A stretch of 21,812 nucleotides of DNA from the NCBI GenBank assembly GCA_049999725.1, contig JBNGIS010013972.1, positions 1 through 21,812 on the forward strand. The letters run 5' to 3'. The notes under the pieces are model-generated. The model worked only from the letters and a program-made list of their open reading frames with translations, ran no database searches and was not told the DNA's origin. Position 1 is the stretch's first letter; every line of letters starts with the position of its first letter. Positions 1-10,262 of this stretch are shown piece after piece. The position numbers and the translations under genes were made by a program. Source of the DNA: Haplomitrium mnioides (lineage: Eukaryota; Marchantiophyta; Haplomitriopsida; Calobryales).

Positions 1-1022
1 TGGGACCTTTCTTGTTCTGAAGCGTGCAATTGGCCATGTATGTGTGCCTTGTTATCTTGGTTATGAGGCGTCTAAGTGGTCATGTATATGTGAAGTGCCT
101 ATGTATATCTGCATTGTTATCAAGGAGTCTTTTGCTGCGACCTGTCTTGTTCTGGTTATGAGGCATGCAAGTGGCCATGTATATGTGCATAATTATCAAG
201 GAGTCTTTTGCTAAGACCTCTCTTTCTGTGAAGCACGCAAGTGGCCATCTATATGTGCACTGTTGTCAAGGAGACTTTTGTTGGGACCTCTCTTGTTCAA
301 AAGCATGCAAGTAACCATGTATATGTGCATTGTTATCAAGGCGTCTTTTGTTGGACCTTGTTTGTTTTGGTTGAGGCGTGCAAGTGGCCATGTATATGTG
401 CATTGTTATCAAGGAGTCTTTTGCTAGGAGCTCTCTTGTTTTGAAGCGCGCAAGTGGCCATGTATATAAGCATTGTTGTCAAGGAGTCTTTTGGTAGGAC
501 CTCTCTTACTCTGGTTTTGAGGTGTACACGTAGCCATTTACATGTGAAGTGGCCATGTATATGTGAATTGTTGCCAAAGAGTCTTTTGTTGGGACCTCTC
601 TTGTTGTGTTTATGAGGCGGGCAAGTGGCCATGAATATGTGAATTGGGTATGTTTATCTACATTGTTATCAAGGAGTCTTTTGCGATGACCTCTCTTGCT
701 CCCAAGCGCGCAAGCGGCCATGTATATGTGTATTGTTGTTAAGGAGTCTTTTGTTGGGACCTCTCTTGTTCTGGTTATGAGGCCTACAAGTGGCTGTGTA
801 TATGTGCATTGTTATCAAGTAGTCTGTTGTTGAGACCTCTCTTGTCCTAGTTATGAGGCGTGCAAGTTGCCATATATATGTGAAGTGGGTAATTATATGT
901 GCATTGTTATCAAGAAGTCTTTTGTTGGGACCTCTCTTGTTCTCAAGCGCGCAAGTGGCCATGTATATATGCATTCTTGTCAAGGCGTCTTTTGTAGGGA
1001 CCTCTCTTGTTGTGGTTGTGAG
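1..1022 (+). repeat. Satellite, mixed units at left edge
   Basis: The window opens inside a monomer (TGGGACC core) and holds units of mixed length. It includes a truncated unit at 22-67. A 'TTCAAAAG' junction near 298 is followed by a GTAACC variant of the hexamer-proximal region, which resembles the 146-bp composite at 1023 but is not a full copy. No gene-like or unique sequence was seen. Confidence 0.85.
22..67 (+). repeat. Truncated 46-bp unit (copy 1 of 7)
   Basis: A 76-bp-type unit has lost 30 bp: the sequence runs from GTTATC straight into TTGGTTATGAG. The missing part is AAGGAGTC, the TTTTGTTGGGACC core and CTCTTGTT. The preceding unit ends in the GGACCTTTCTTG form. Confidence 0.85.
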
Positions 1023-1168
1023 GCATGCAAGTAGCCATGTATGTGTGCATTGTCATCAAGGAATCTTTTGCTGAAGCCTCTCTTATTCAAAAGCATGCAA
1101 GTGACCATATATGTGCGCATTGTTGTCATGGAGTCTTTCGTTGGGACCTCTCTTGTTTTGGTCATGAG
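1023..1168 (+). repeat. 146-bp composite (TTCAAAAG / GTGACC), copy 1 of 4
   Basis: A 70-bp unit beginning GCATGCAAGTAGCC, with ATGTATGTGTGCATTG and ending GCCTCTCTTATTCAAAA, is followed by a 76-bp unit beginning GCATGCAAGTGACC with the GTGCGCATTG variant. The same pairing, also 146 bp, recurs at 14918, 17666 and 19590. Confidence 0.85.
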
Positions 1169-1498
1169 GCGTGTATGTGGCCATGTATATGTGAAGTGGC
1201 TATGTACATGTGCATTTTTATCAAAGAGTCTTTTGCTGAGACCTCTCTTGTTCTCAATCACACAAGTTGTCATGTATATGTGCATTGTTGTCAACGAGTC
1301 TTTTGTAGGGACCTGTCTTGTTCTGGTTATGAAGCATGCAAGTGGCCATGTATATGTGAGGTGGTTATGTAAATGTGCATTGTTGTCAAGGACTCTTTTG
1401 CTAAGACCTCTCTTTTTCTGAAGCGCGCAAGTGGCTATATATATGTGCATTGTTGTCGAGGAGTCTTTTGTTGGGACTTCTCTTGTTTTGGTTTTAAG
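1169..1498 (+). repeat. 330-bp block (two 165-bp dimers), left copy
   Basis: This block matches 3503-3832 at a constant offset of 2334 bp with no net indel. Shared private variants include CTATGTACATGTGCATT, TCAACGAGTCTTTTGTAGGG, GTGGTTATGTAAATGTGC and GCTAAGACCTCTCTTTTTC. The first 165 bp is also related to 20757-20921. Confidence 0.9.
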
Positions 1499-2786
1499 GC
1501 GTGCAAGTGGCCATGTATATGTGCATTGTTATCAAGGAGTCTTTTTTTGGGACCTCTCTTCTTCTTGTTATGAGATGTGCAAGTGGCTTTGTATTTGTGG
1601 ATAGGACATGTATATGTGCATTGTTGTCAAGGAGTCTTTTGTTGGGACCTCTGTTGTTCTGAAGCGCGCAAGTGGCCATGTATATATGCATTGTTATCAA
1701 GGAGTCTTTTGCTGGGACCTCTCTTGTTCTTGTTATGAGGCGTGCAAGTGGCCAGGTATATGTGAAGTGGCCATGTATATGTGCATTGTTATCAAGGTGT
1801 CTTTTGCTGGGACCTTTCTTGTTTTGAAGCGCGCAAGTGGTCATGTATATGTGCATTGATGTCAAGGAGTCTTTTGTTGGGACCTCTCTTGTTCTGGATA
1901 TAAGGCGTGCAAGTGGCCATATATATGTGAAGTGGCTATGTATATGTGCATTGTCATCACGTAGTCTTTTGTTGAGACCACTTTTGTTCTGAAGTGCGCA
2001 AGTGGCCATGTATATGTGCATTTTTGTCATAGAGTCTTTTGTTGGGACCTCTCTTGTTCTGGTTATAAGGCATGCAAGTGGCCATGTATATGCGAAGTAG
2101 CTCTGTATATGTGCATTTGTTTCAAGAAGTCTTTTGCTGGGACCTCTCTTGTTCTTGTTATGAGGCGTGCAAGTGGCCATGTATATGTGCATTAATATCA
2201 AGAAGTCTTTGGTTGGGACCTCTCTTGTTCTAAAGCGCACAAGTGGCAGTGTATATGTGCATTGTTGTCAAGGAGTCTTCTGTTGGGACCTCTCTTGTTC
2301 TGTTTATGAGGCATGCAAGTGGCAATATATATGTGAAGTGGCCATGTATATGTGCATTGTTGTGAAGGAGTCTTTTGCTTGGACCTCTCTTGTTCTGAAG
2401 CACGCAAGTGGCCATGTATATGTGCATTGTTGTCAAGGAGTCTTTTGTTAGGACCTCGCTTTTTTTGGTTCTAAGTCATGCAAGTGGCCATTTACATGTG
2501 CATTGTTATCAAGGAGTCTTTTGATGGGACCTCTCTTGTTTTGAAGCGCGCAAGTAGCCATGTATTTATGCATGGTTGTCAAGGAGTCTTTTGGTGGGAC
2601 CTCTCTTGTTCTTGTTTTAAGGCGTGCAAGTGGCCATTTATATGTGAAGTGGCCATGTATATGTGCATTGTTATCAAGGAGTCTTTTGTTGGGACCTCTC
2701 TTGTTCAGGTTATGAGGCGTGCAAGTGGCCATGTATATGTGAATTGTGTTCAAGGAGTCTTTCCTTGGGACCTTTGTTGTTCTGAA
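1499..2786 (+). repeat. Satellite, regular 165-bp dimers
   Basis: Unit starts at 1499, 1664, 1829 and 1994 are each 165 bp apart, continuing the phase of 1169 and 1334. The next short-tail unit starts at 2235, 241 bp on, which equals 165 plus one 76-bp unit. The second part of the 1499 dimer carries an odd spacer (GTGGATAGGACATG) in place of GTGAAGTGGCCATG. Near 2272-2330 lies a GAGTCTTCTGTTGGG ... TCTGTTTATGAGGC variant that recurs at about 4038, 6507, 8251, 9422 and 11514. Confidence 0.9.
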
Positions 2787-2862
2787 GCTTGCAAGTGGCC
2801 ATATACATATGCATTGTCATCAAGCAGTCTTTTGTTGGGATCTCTCTTGTTCGTGTTGTGAG
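2787..2862 (+). repeat. 'GCAGTC' 76-bp unit, copy 1 of 10
   Basis: Diagnostic features are ATGCATTGTCATCAAGCAGTC, read here as GCATTGTCATC then AAGCAGTC, followed by GGGATCTCTC and a GTTGTGAG tail. The next unit begins GCGTGCAAGTTGCC. This copy has GCTTGCAAG at its start and ATACATATGC instead of GTATATATGC. Confidence 0.9.
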
Positions 2863-3350
2863 GCGTGCAAGTTGCCATGTACATGTGAATTGGCCCTATA
2901 TATGTGCATTGTTATCAAGGAGTCTTTTGTTGGGACCTTTGTTTTTCCGAAGCATGCAAGTTGCCATGTATATGTGCATTGTTTTCTAGGAGTCTTTGTT
3001 GGGACCTCTCTTGTTCTAGTTATGAGGTGTGGAAGTGGCCATGTATATGTGAAGTGGCTATGTATATGTGCATTGCTTTCAAAGAGTTGTTTGTTGAGAC
3101 CTCTCTTGCTCTATAGGGCACAAGTGGCCATGTACACATGCATTGTTATCACGGGGTGTTTTGTTGGGACCTCTCTTGTTCAGGTTGTGAGGCGTGCAAG
3201 TGGTCGTGTATATGTGAAATGGCCATGTGTATGTGCATTGTCATCAAGGAGTCTTTTGGTGGGACCTCTCTTGTTCTGAAGCGCGGAAATGGCCATGTGT
3301 ATGTGCATTGTTGTCAAGGAGTCTTTTGTTGGGACCTCTCTTGTTTAGAA
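2863..3350 (+). repeat. Satellite, mixed units
   Basis: The stretch begins with the GTTGCC-type 95-bp-class unit that usually follows a GCAGTC unit. One unit near 2985 has a shortened core (CTAGGAGTCTTTGTTGGG). A GGGGTGTTTTG core occurs near 3154. No unique sequence was seen. Confidence 0.8.
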
Positions 3351-3426
3351 GCGTGCAAGTGACCATGTATATGCGCATTGTCATCAAGGAGTCTTTTGTT
3401 GGGACCTCGCTTTTTTTGGTTAAGAG
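3351..3426 (+). repeat. 'GTGACC/GCGCATTG' 76-bp unit, copy 1 of 4
   Basis: A unit ending TTTAGAA is followed by this one, with GCGTGCAAGTGACC, ATGCGCATTGTCATC and ACCTCGC. By eye it differs from the copy at 11088 at about four positions, all in the ACCTCGC-to-tail segment except one C/T next to GTGAC. Confidence 0.9.
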
Positions 3427-3502
3427 GCGTGCAAGTGGCCATGTATATGTGCATTGTTATCAAGGAGTCCTTTGCTGGGACCTCTCTTGTTTTTGTTATG
3501 AG

Positions 3503-3832
3503 GCGTGTAAGTGGCCATGTATATGTGAAGTGGCTATGTACATGTGCATTGTTGTCAAAGAGTCTTTTGCTGAGACCTCTCTTGTTCTAAACCACGCAAG
3601 TTGCCATGTATATGTGAATTGTTTTCAACGAGTCTTTTGTAGGGACCTGTCTTGTTCTGGTTATGAGGCGTGCAAGTGGCCATGTATATATAGCGTGGTT
3701 ATGTAAATGTGCATTGTTGTCAAGGAGTCTTTTGCTAAGACCTCTCTTTTTCTGAAGCGCTCAAGTGGCTATATATATGTGCATTGTTATCAAGGAGTCT
3801 TTTGGTGGGACCTCTCTTGTTCTTGTTTTGGG
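3503..3832 (+). repeat. 330-bp block, right copy
   Basis: Partner of 1169-1498 with identical length and unit order. The GCGTGTAAG start here corresponds to GCGTGTATG in the left copy. A variant spacer TATATATAGCGTGG replaces TATATGTGAGGTGG near 3685-3698. The block ends at a GTTTTGGGG tail. Confidence 0.9.
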
Positions 3833-5557
3833 GCGTGCAAGTGGCCATGTATATATGAAGTGGCTTTGTATATGTGCATTGTTGTAAAGGAGTCTTTTGC
3901 TGGGACCTCTCTTGTTCTAGTTATAAGGCGTACAAGTAGCTATGTATATGTGCATTGTTATCAACAAGTCTTTTGTTGGAACCTCTCTTGTTCTAAAGCT
4001 CGCAAGTGGCCATGTATATGTGCATTTTTGTCAAGGAGTCTTCTGTTGGGACGTCTCTTGTTCTGTTTATAAGGCATGCAAGTGGCGATATATATGTGAG
4101 GTGGTCATGTATATGTGTGTTGTTATGAAGTAGTTTGTTGCTCGGACCTTTCTTGTTTTGAAGCACGCAAATGGCCATGTATATGTGCAATTTTGTCAAG
4201 GAGTCTTTTATTAGTACCTCTCTTGTTCTGGTTATAAGGCGTGCAATTGGCAATATATATGTGAAGTGGCTATGTATATATGCATTGTCATCAAGGAGTG
4301 TTTTGTTCAGACCTCTTTTGTTCTGAAGCGTGCAAGTGGCCATGTATATGTGCATTGTTATCAAGGAGTCTTTTGTTGGGACCTCTCTTGTTCTGGTTAT
4401 AAGGAGTGCAAGTGGCCATATATATCTGAAGTTGCCATGTACATGTGCATTGTTATCAAGGAGTCTTTTGCTAAGACCTTTCTTATTCTGAAGCGCGCAA
4501 GTGGCAATGTATATGTGCATTGTTGTCAAGGAGTATTTTTTTGGGACCTCTCTTGTTCTGGTTATGAGGCATGCAAGTGGCAACGTATATGTGAACTGGC
4601 TATGTATATGTGCATTGTCATCAAGGAGTCTTTTGTTGGGACCTCTCTTGTTCTGGTAATGAGGCGTGCAAGTGGCCATGTATATGTGCATTGTGTTTAA
4701 GAAGTTTTTTGTTGGGACCTCTCTTGTTTTGAAGCACGCAAGTGGTGATGAACATATGCATTGCTATAAAGCAGTCTTTTAATGAGATCTCTCTTGTTCT
4801 CGTTGTGAGGCGTGCAAGTTGCCATGTACATGTGAAGTGGCCATGTATATGTGCATTGTTATCAAGGAGTCCTTTGCTGGGACGTTTTTGTTCTGAAGCA
4901 CAGAAGTGGCCATGTATATGTGCATTGTTGTCAAGGAGTCTTTTGTTTTGACCTCTCTTATTCTTGTTATGAGGCGTAGAAGTTCCCTTGTATATGTGAA
5001 GTGGCTATATATATGTGCATTGTTATAAAGTAGTCGTTTGTTGAGACCTCTCTTGCTCTAAAGCGCGCAAGTGGCCATGTATATATGCATTGTTATCAAG
5101 GAGTCTTTTGTTGGGACCTCTTTTGTTCTAGTTGTGAGGCGTGCAAGTGGCCATGTATATGTAAAGTGGTCATGTATATGTGCATTGTTATCAAGGAGTC
5201 TTTTGTTGGGACTTTTCTTGTTCTGAAGCGTGCAAGTGGCCATGTATATGTGCATTGTTTTCAAGGAGTGTTTTGTTGGGACCTCTCTTTCTCTGGTTAT
5301 GAACCGCGCAAGTGGTCATGTATATGTGAAGTTGCGATGTATATGTGCATTGTTGTCAGGGAGTGTTTTGCTGAGACCTCTCTTGTTCTTGTTGTGAGGT
5401 GTGCAAGTGGCAATGTAATTGTGATGTGGCCATGTGTATGTGCATTGTCATCAAGGAGTCTTTTGTTGGGACCTCTCTCATTCTGAAGCGCACAAGTGGT
5501 CATGTATATGTGCTTTGTTGTCAAGGAGGCTTTTGTTGGGACCTCTCTTGTTTAGAA
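3833..5557 (+). repeat. Satellite, largely dimeric stretch
   Basis: Alternating short-tail and long-tail units dominate, many with the doubled 19-mer, so long frames stay open on both strands. It contains a second GCAGTC unit (4734-4809) and the TCTGTTTATAAGGC variant near 4066. A copy of the GAACTGGCTATG subfamily lies near 4586. No unique DNA was seen. Confidence 0.85.
4734..4809 (+). repeat. 'GCAGTC' 76-bp unit, copy 2 of 10
   Basis: This is the most diverged copy. It reads GTGATGAACATATGC in place of GCCATGTATATATGC, then GCTATAAAGCAGTC and TTTTAATGAGATC. The following GTTGCC unit is retained. Confidence 0.75.
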
Positions 5558-5633
5558 GCGTCCAAGTGACCATGTATATGCGCATTGTCATTGAGGAGTC
5601 ATTTGTTGGGACCTCGTTTGTTTTGGTTCTCAG
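5558..5633 (+). repeat. 'GTGACC/GCGCATTG' 76-bp unit, copy 2 of 4
   Basis: The TTTAGAA junction, GTGACC and GCGCATTG are present. Private changes are GCGTCCAAG, CATTGAGGAGTCATTTG and a CTCAG tail. A TATATATACGCATTG unit follows within 170 bp, the same order as after the copies at 7833 and 11088. Confidence 0.88.
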
Positions 5634-5779
5634 GCGTGCAGGTGGCCATGTATATGTGCGTTGTTCTCAAGGAGTTCTTTTTTGGGACCTCTCTTGTTTT
5701 GAAGTGCGCAAGTGGCGATATATATACGCATTGTTATCCAGGAGTCTTTTGGTGGGACCTCTCTTGTTCTTGTTTTGAG

Positions 5780-5825
5780 GCGTGCAAGTGGTCATGTATA
5801 TGTGCATTGTTTTCCTGGTTATGAG
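5780..5825 (+). repeat. Truncated 46-bp unit (copy 2 of 7)
   Basis: GTTTTC joins directly to CTGGTTATGAG with the same 30 bp missing. Unlike the other six copies, the unit before it ends in the long GTTTTGAG tail, so it may be an independent event or a recombinant. Confidence 0.85.
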
Positions 5826-6079
5826 GTGTGCAAGAGTCCATGTATATATGAATTGGCCATGCATATGTGCATTGTTATCAAGGAGTCTTTTGTTGGGACC
5901 TCTCTTGTTCTGGTTATGGGGCGTGCAAGTGGCCATGTATATGTGCATTGTTTTCAAGTAGTCTTTTGCTGGAACCTCTCTTGTTCTGTTTATGATGCAT
6001 GCAAGTGGCGATGTATATGTGCATTGTTGTTAAGGAGTTTTTTGCTCGGACCTCTATTGTTTTGAAGCACACAAGTGGC

Positions 6080-6106
6080 CATATATATATATATATATAT
6101 ATATGT
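6080..6106. repeat. (TA)n microsatellite, left of gap
   Basis: An AT dinucleotide run starts right after GTGGCC of a monomer and runs into the gap. It sits exactly where a normal unit has ATGTATATGTG or ATATATATACGC, so it looks like an expansion of the monomer's own TATATA segment. Confidence 0.95.
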
Positions 6107-6206
6107 NNNNNNNNNNNNNNNNNNNNNNNNNNNNNNNNNNNNNNNNNNNNNNNNNNNNNNNNNNNNNNNNNNNNNNNNNNNNNNNNNNNNNNNNNNNNNN
6201 NNNNNN
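6107..6206. other. Assembly gap, 100 N
   Basis: Exactly 100 N, the usual placeholder for a gap of unknown size. It lies inside a (TA)n run within the satellite, so array length and unit order across this point are not known. Confidence 0.99.

Positions 6207-6248
<42 letters not shown>
6207..6248. repeat. (TA)n microsatellite, right of gap
   Basis: A 42-bp pure TA run is followed at once by CGCATTGTTATCC and a normal monomer with GGTGGGACC. The same junction without expansion (TATATATACGCATTG) is seen near 5717, 7990, 11244 and 12010. Confidence 0.97.
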
Positions 6249-6249
<1 letters not shown>

Positions 6250-6853
6250 GCATTGTTATCCAAGAGTCTTTTGGTGGGACCTCTCTTGTTCTTGTTTTGA
6301 GGTGTGCAAGTGGCCATGTATATGTGAAGTAGCTATGTATATGTGCATTGTTGTCAAGGAGTCTTTTGCTGTGACGTCTCTTGTTCTGGTTATGAGGCGT
6401 GCAAGCTGCCATATATATGTGCGTTGTTATCAAGGAGTCTTTTGCTGGAACCTCTCTTGTTCTAAAGCGCGCAACTGGCCATGTATATGTGCATTGTTGT
6501 AAAGGAGTCTTCTGTTGGGACCTCTCTTGTTTTGCTTATGTATATGTGAAGTGGCCATGTATATGTGCACTGCTATCAAGGAGTCTTTTGATGGGACCTT
6601 TCTTGTTTTGAAGCGCCGAAGTGGCCATGTGTATGTACATTATTATCAAGGAGACTTTTGTTGGGACCTCTCTTGTTCTGGTTGTGAGGCGTGCAAGTGG
6701 CCATGTATTTGTGAACTGGCTATGAATATGTGCATTGTTATCAAGGAGTCTTTTGTTGGGAGCTCTATTGTACTGGTTATGAGGCGTGCAAGTGGCTATA
6801 TATATGTGCATTGTTTTCAAGGAGTCTTTTGTTGGGACCTCTCTTGTTTTGAA

Positions 6854-6929
6854 GCACGCAAGTGGCCATGTATATATGCATTGTCATCAAGCAGTCTTTC
6901 GTTGGGATCTCTTTTGTTCTTGTTGTGAC
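6854..6929 (+). repeat. 'GCAGTC' 76-bp unit, copy 3 of 10
   Basis: Carries GCAGTCTTTCG, one of a few cores with TTTCG instead of TTTTG, and a TTGTGAC tail. It is the counterpart of 10187-10262. Confidence 0.88.
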
Positions 6930-7832
6930 TCATGCAAGTTGCCATGTATGTGTGAAGTGGCCATGTATATGTGCATTGTTGTCAAGGAGTCTTTTGTTGG
7001 GACCTTTTTTATTCTGAAGCGCACAAGTGGCCATGTATATGTGGATTGTTGTCAAGAAGTCTTTTGTTGGGAGTTCTCTTGTTCTTATTAGGAGGCGTGG
7101 AAGTGGCCATGTATGTGTGAAGTAGCTATGTATATGTGCATTGTCGTCAAGGAGTCTTTTGTTGAGACCTCTTTTGCTCTGAAGCGTGCATATATGCATT
7201 GTTATAAAAGAGACTTTTGTTGGGACCTCTCTTGTTCTGGTTATAAAGCGTGCAAGTGGCCATGTATATGTAAAGTGGCCACGTATATGTGCATTGTTAT
7301 CGCGGACTCATTTGTTGGGACCTTTCTTGTTCTGAAGCGTGCAAGTGGCCATGTATATGTGCATTGTTTTCAAGGAGTCTTTTGTTGGGACCTCTATTGC
7401 TCTGGCTATGAGGCGTACAAGTTGCCATGTAGATGTGAGGTGGCCATGTATATGTGCATTGTTATCAAGGTGTATTTTGCTAGGGCCGTTCTTGTTCTGA
7501 ATGGTGCAAGTGGCCATGTATATGTGCACTTTCATCCAGGAATCTTTTTGTTGGGACCTCTCTTGATATGGTTTTGAGGCATACAAGTGGCCATGTATAT
7601 GTGAACTGCCAATGTATATGTGCATTGTTGTCAGGGAGTGTTTTGTTTGGACCTCTCTTGATCTAGTTATGAGGCGTACAAGTAGCCATGTATATGTGAA
7701 GTGGCCATATGTATGTGCATTCTCATCAAGGAGTCTTTTGCCGAGGCCTCTTTTAATCTCATGCGCGCAAGTGGCCATGTATATGTGCATTGTTGTCAAG
7801 GAGTCTTTTGTTGGGACCTCTCTTGTTTAGAA

Positions 7833-7908
7833 GCGTGCAAGTGACCATGTATATGCGCATTGTCATCAAGGAGATTTTTGTTGGGACCTCGCTTGTTTTG
7901 GTTCTGAG
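7833..7908 (+). repeat. 'GTGACC/GCGCATTG' 76-bp unit, copy 3 of 4
   Basis: By eye it differs from its counterpart at 11088-11163 at three positions: C/T after GTGAC, and GAGATTTTTG for GAGTCTTTTG. Confidence 0.92.
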
Positions 7909-8529
7909 GCGTTAAAGTGGCCATGTATATGTGCATTGTTATCAAGGAGTCTTTTACTGGGACCTCTCTTGTTTTGAAGTGCGCAATTGCCCATATATAT
8001 ACGCATTGTCATCAAGGAGTCTTTTGGTGGGACCTCTCTTTTTTCAGTTTTGAGGCGTGCAAGTGGCCATATATATATAAAGTGGTTGTGTATATGTGCA
8101 TTGTTGTCAAGGAGTCTTTTGTTGGGACTTCTCTTATTCTAGTCGTGAGGCGTGCAAGTGGCCATGTATATGTGCATTGTTGTAAGGGAGTCTTTTGTTG
8201 GAACCGCTCTTGTTCTAAAGCTTATAAGTGGCCATGTATATGTGCATTGTTGTCAAGGAGTCTTGTGTTGGGACCTCTCTTGTTCTGTTTATGAGGCATA
8301 CAAGTTGCAATGTATCTGTGGAGTGGCCATGTATATGTGCATTGTTATGAAGAAGTCTTTTGCTTGGACCTCTCTGGTCTGAAACACGCAAGTGGCCATG
8401 TATATGTGCATTGTTGTCAAGGAGTCTTTTGTTGGGACCTCTGTTGTTCTTGTTATGACGCGTGGAAGTGGCCACATATATGTGCATTGTTATCAAGGAG
8501 TCTTTTGGTGGGTCCTCTCTTGTTCTAAA

Positions 8530-8605
8530 GCATGCAAGTGGCCATGTATATATGCATTGTCATCAAGCAGTCTTTTGTTGGGACCTCTCTTGTTCTGGTT
8601 GTGAG
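8530..8605 (+). repeat. 'GCAGTC' 76-bp unit, copy 4 of 10
   Basis: By eye three substitutions separate it from 11716-11791. All three are C/T transitions. Confidence 0.92.
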
Positions 8606-8694
8606 GCGTGCAAGTTGCCATGTATATGTGAAGTGGCCATGTATCTCTACATTGTTATCAAGGAGTTTTTTGCTGGGACCTTTTCTGTTTTGAA

Positions 8695-8741
8695 GCACGC
8701 AAGTGGACATGTATATGTGCATTGTTAATCCTAGTTGTGAG
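8695..8741 (+). repeat. Truncated 47-bp unit (copy 3 of 7)
   Basis: GTTAATC joins CTAGTTGTGAG, one base longer than the other truncated units. It aligns with 11881-11926 inside the two higher-order copies, so this truncation predates that duplication. Confidence 0.9.
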
Positions 8742-10186
8742 GCGTGCAAGTGGTCTTGTGTATTTGAAGTGGCCATGTATATGTGCATTAGTGTCAAATA
8801 GTCTTTTGTAGGGACCTCAGTTGTTTTGTAGCGCGCAAGTGGCCATATATATTTGCATTGTTATCAACGAGTCTTTTGGTGGGACCTCTCTTGTTCTTGT
8901 TATGAGGCGTGCAAGTGGCCGTGTATATGTGAAATGGCCATGTATATGTGCATTGTTGACAAAAAGTCTTTTGTTGAGACCTTTCTTGTTCTAAAGCGCA
9001 CAAGTGGCCATGTATATGTGCATTGTTATCAAGGAGTCTTTTGTTGGGACCTCTCTTATTCTAGTTATGAGGCGTGCAAGTGGCTATGAATATGTGAACT
9101 AGCTATGTGTATGTGCTTGTTGTCAAGGAGTCTTTTGCTGCAATCTCTCTTGTTCTGAAGCGCGCAAGTGGCCATGTTTATGTGCATTGTGATCAAGGAG
9201 TCCTTTAATGGGACCTCTCTTGTTTTGGTTGTGAGGCGTGCAAGTTGCCATGTATATGCGCATTGTTGTCATGGAGTCTTTTGCTGGGACCTCTCTTGTT
9301 CTAGTTATGAGGCGTGCAAGCTGCCATGTATATGTGCATTGTTATCAAGGAGTCTTTTGCTGGAACCTCTCTTGTTCTAAAACGCGCAAGTGGCCATGTA
9401 TATGTGCATTGTTGTAAAGGAGTCTTCTATTGAGACCTGTCTTGTTTTGTTTATGAGGCATGCAAGTGGCAATATGTATGTGAACAGGCCATGTATATGT
9501 GCATTGTTGTGAACGAGTCTTTTGCTCTGACCTTTCTTGTTCTGAAGAACGCAAGTGGCCATGTATATGTGCATTGTTTTCAAGGAGTCTTTTATTCGGA
9601 CCTCTCTTGTTCTTGTTATGAGGCGTGCAAGTGGCCATGTATATGTGAAGTGGCTATGTATATGTACATTGTCATCAAGGAGTCTTTTGTTGAGACTTCT
9701 TTTGTTCTGAAGCGCGCAAGTGGCCATGTATGTGTGGATTGTTATCAAGGAGTCTTTGTTGGGACCTCTTTTGTTCTGGCTATGAGGCATGCAAGTGGCC
9801 ATATATATGTGAAGTTGCCATTTGTATGTGCATTGCAATCAAGGAGTCTTTTGTTGGGACCTTTCTTGTTTTGAAGCGCGGAAGTGGCCATCTGTATGTG
9901 TATTGTTGTGAAGGAGACTTTTGTTGGGACCTCTCTTGTTCTGGTTGTGAGGCATGCAAGTGGCCATGTATTTGTGAACTGGCTATGAATATGTGCATTA
10001 ATATAAAGGAGTCTTTTGCTGCAACCTCTCTTGTTCTGAAGCACGCAAGTAGCCATGTATATGTAGATTGTTGTCAAAGAGTCTTTTGTTGGGACCTCTC
10101 TTTATTTGGTTATGAGGCGTGCAAGTGGCTATGTATATGTGCATTGTTTTCAAGGAGTCTCTTGTTGGGACCTCTCTTGTTTTAAA

Positions 10187-10262
10187 GCACGCAAGTGGTC
10201 ATGTATACATGCATTGTCATCAAGCACTCTTTTGTTGGGGTCTCTCTTGTTCTAGTTGTGAG
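10187..10262 (+). repeat. 'GCAGTC' 76-bp unit, copy 5 of 10
   Basis: Here the diagnostic site reads AAGCACTC rather than AAGCAGTC, with TATACATGC and GGGGTCTCTC. Context and the following GTTGCC unit place it in the subfamily. Confidence 0.85.

Larger units (their letters stand above)
6397..9235 (+). repeat. Higher-order block of about 3 kb, copy I
   Basis: This segment aligns collinearly with 9312-12402. Reading along, the offset steps through 2915, 3263, 3333, 3345, 3256, 3255, 3186 and 3167 bp. Each step is a discrete indel: 348, 70, 12, 89, 1, 69 and 19 bp. Shared private variants include GTGTATTTTGCTAGGGCC (7471 and 10726), AGTGGTTGTGTATATG, CTAGTCGTGAG, GGAACCG, TGTGGAGTGGCC and a truncated unit. 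Copy I holds GCAGTC units at 6854 and 8530 and a GTGACC unit at 7833. Confidence 0.92.

Noticed and set aside
1130-1150. CENP-B box-like string TTTCGTTGGGACC (also near 6896 and 21480; GC-rich relatives near 10990 and 17709)
   Set aside because: It matches the TTCGTTGG part of the box, but the next essential A and the CGGG at the end are missing. Most units have TTTTG here, so these are probably chance T-to-C variants.
1494-2240. Open frame of 248 codons on the minus strand (basic peptide with repeated DNNAHIHGH and TREVPTKDS)
   Set aside because: It runs through several satellite dimers, is overlapped by open frames on the other strand, and exists because the dimer is a multiple of three bases. 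It has no unique domain.
3993-4691. Open frame of 232 codons on the minus strand
   Set aside because: It lies over a regular dimeric stretch with overlapping plus-strand frames, as elsewhere in the array.
6054-6502. Frames with runs of Tyr-Ile across the gap
   Set aside because: These are the translation of (TA)n and 100 N; the joined frame has no meaning.
5700-6600. False duplication around the gap
   Set aside because: 5726-6080 and 6248-6540 begin alike, but they differ in unit order and in many bases after the first unit, so they are not two haplotypes of one segment.
9585-9600. Minus-strand polyadenylation-like AATAAA from TTTTATT variants of the core (also near 4206, 16704, 19558, 21646)
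   Set aside because: They are isolated point variants of the TTTTGTT core with no gene context.
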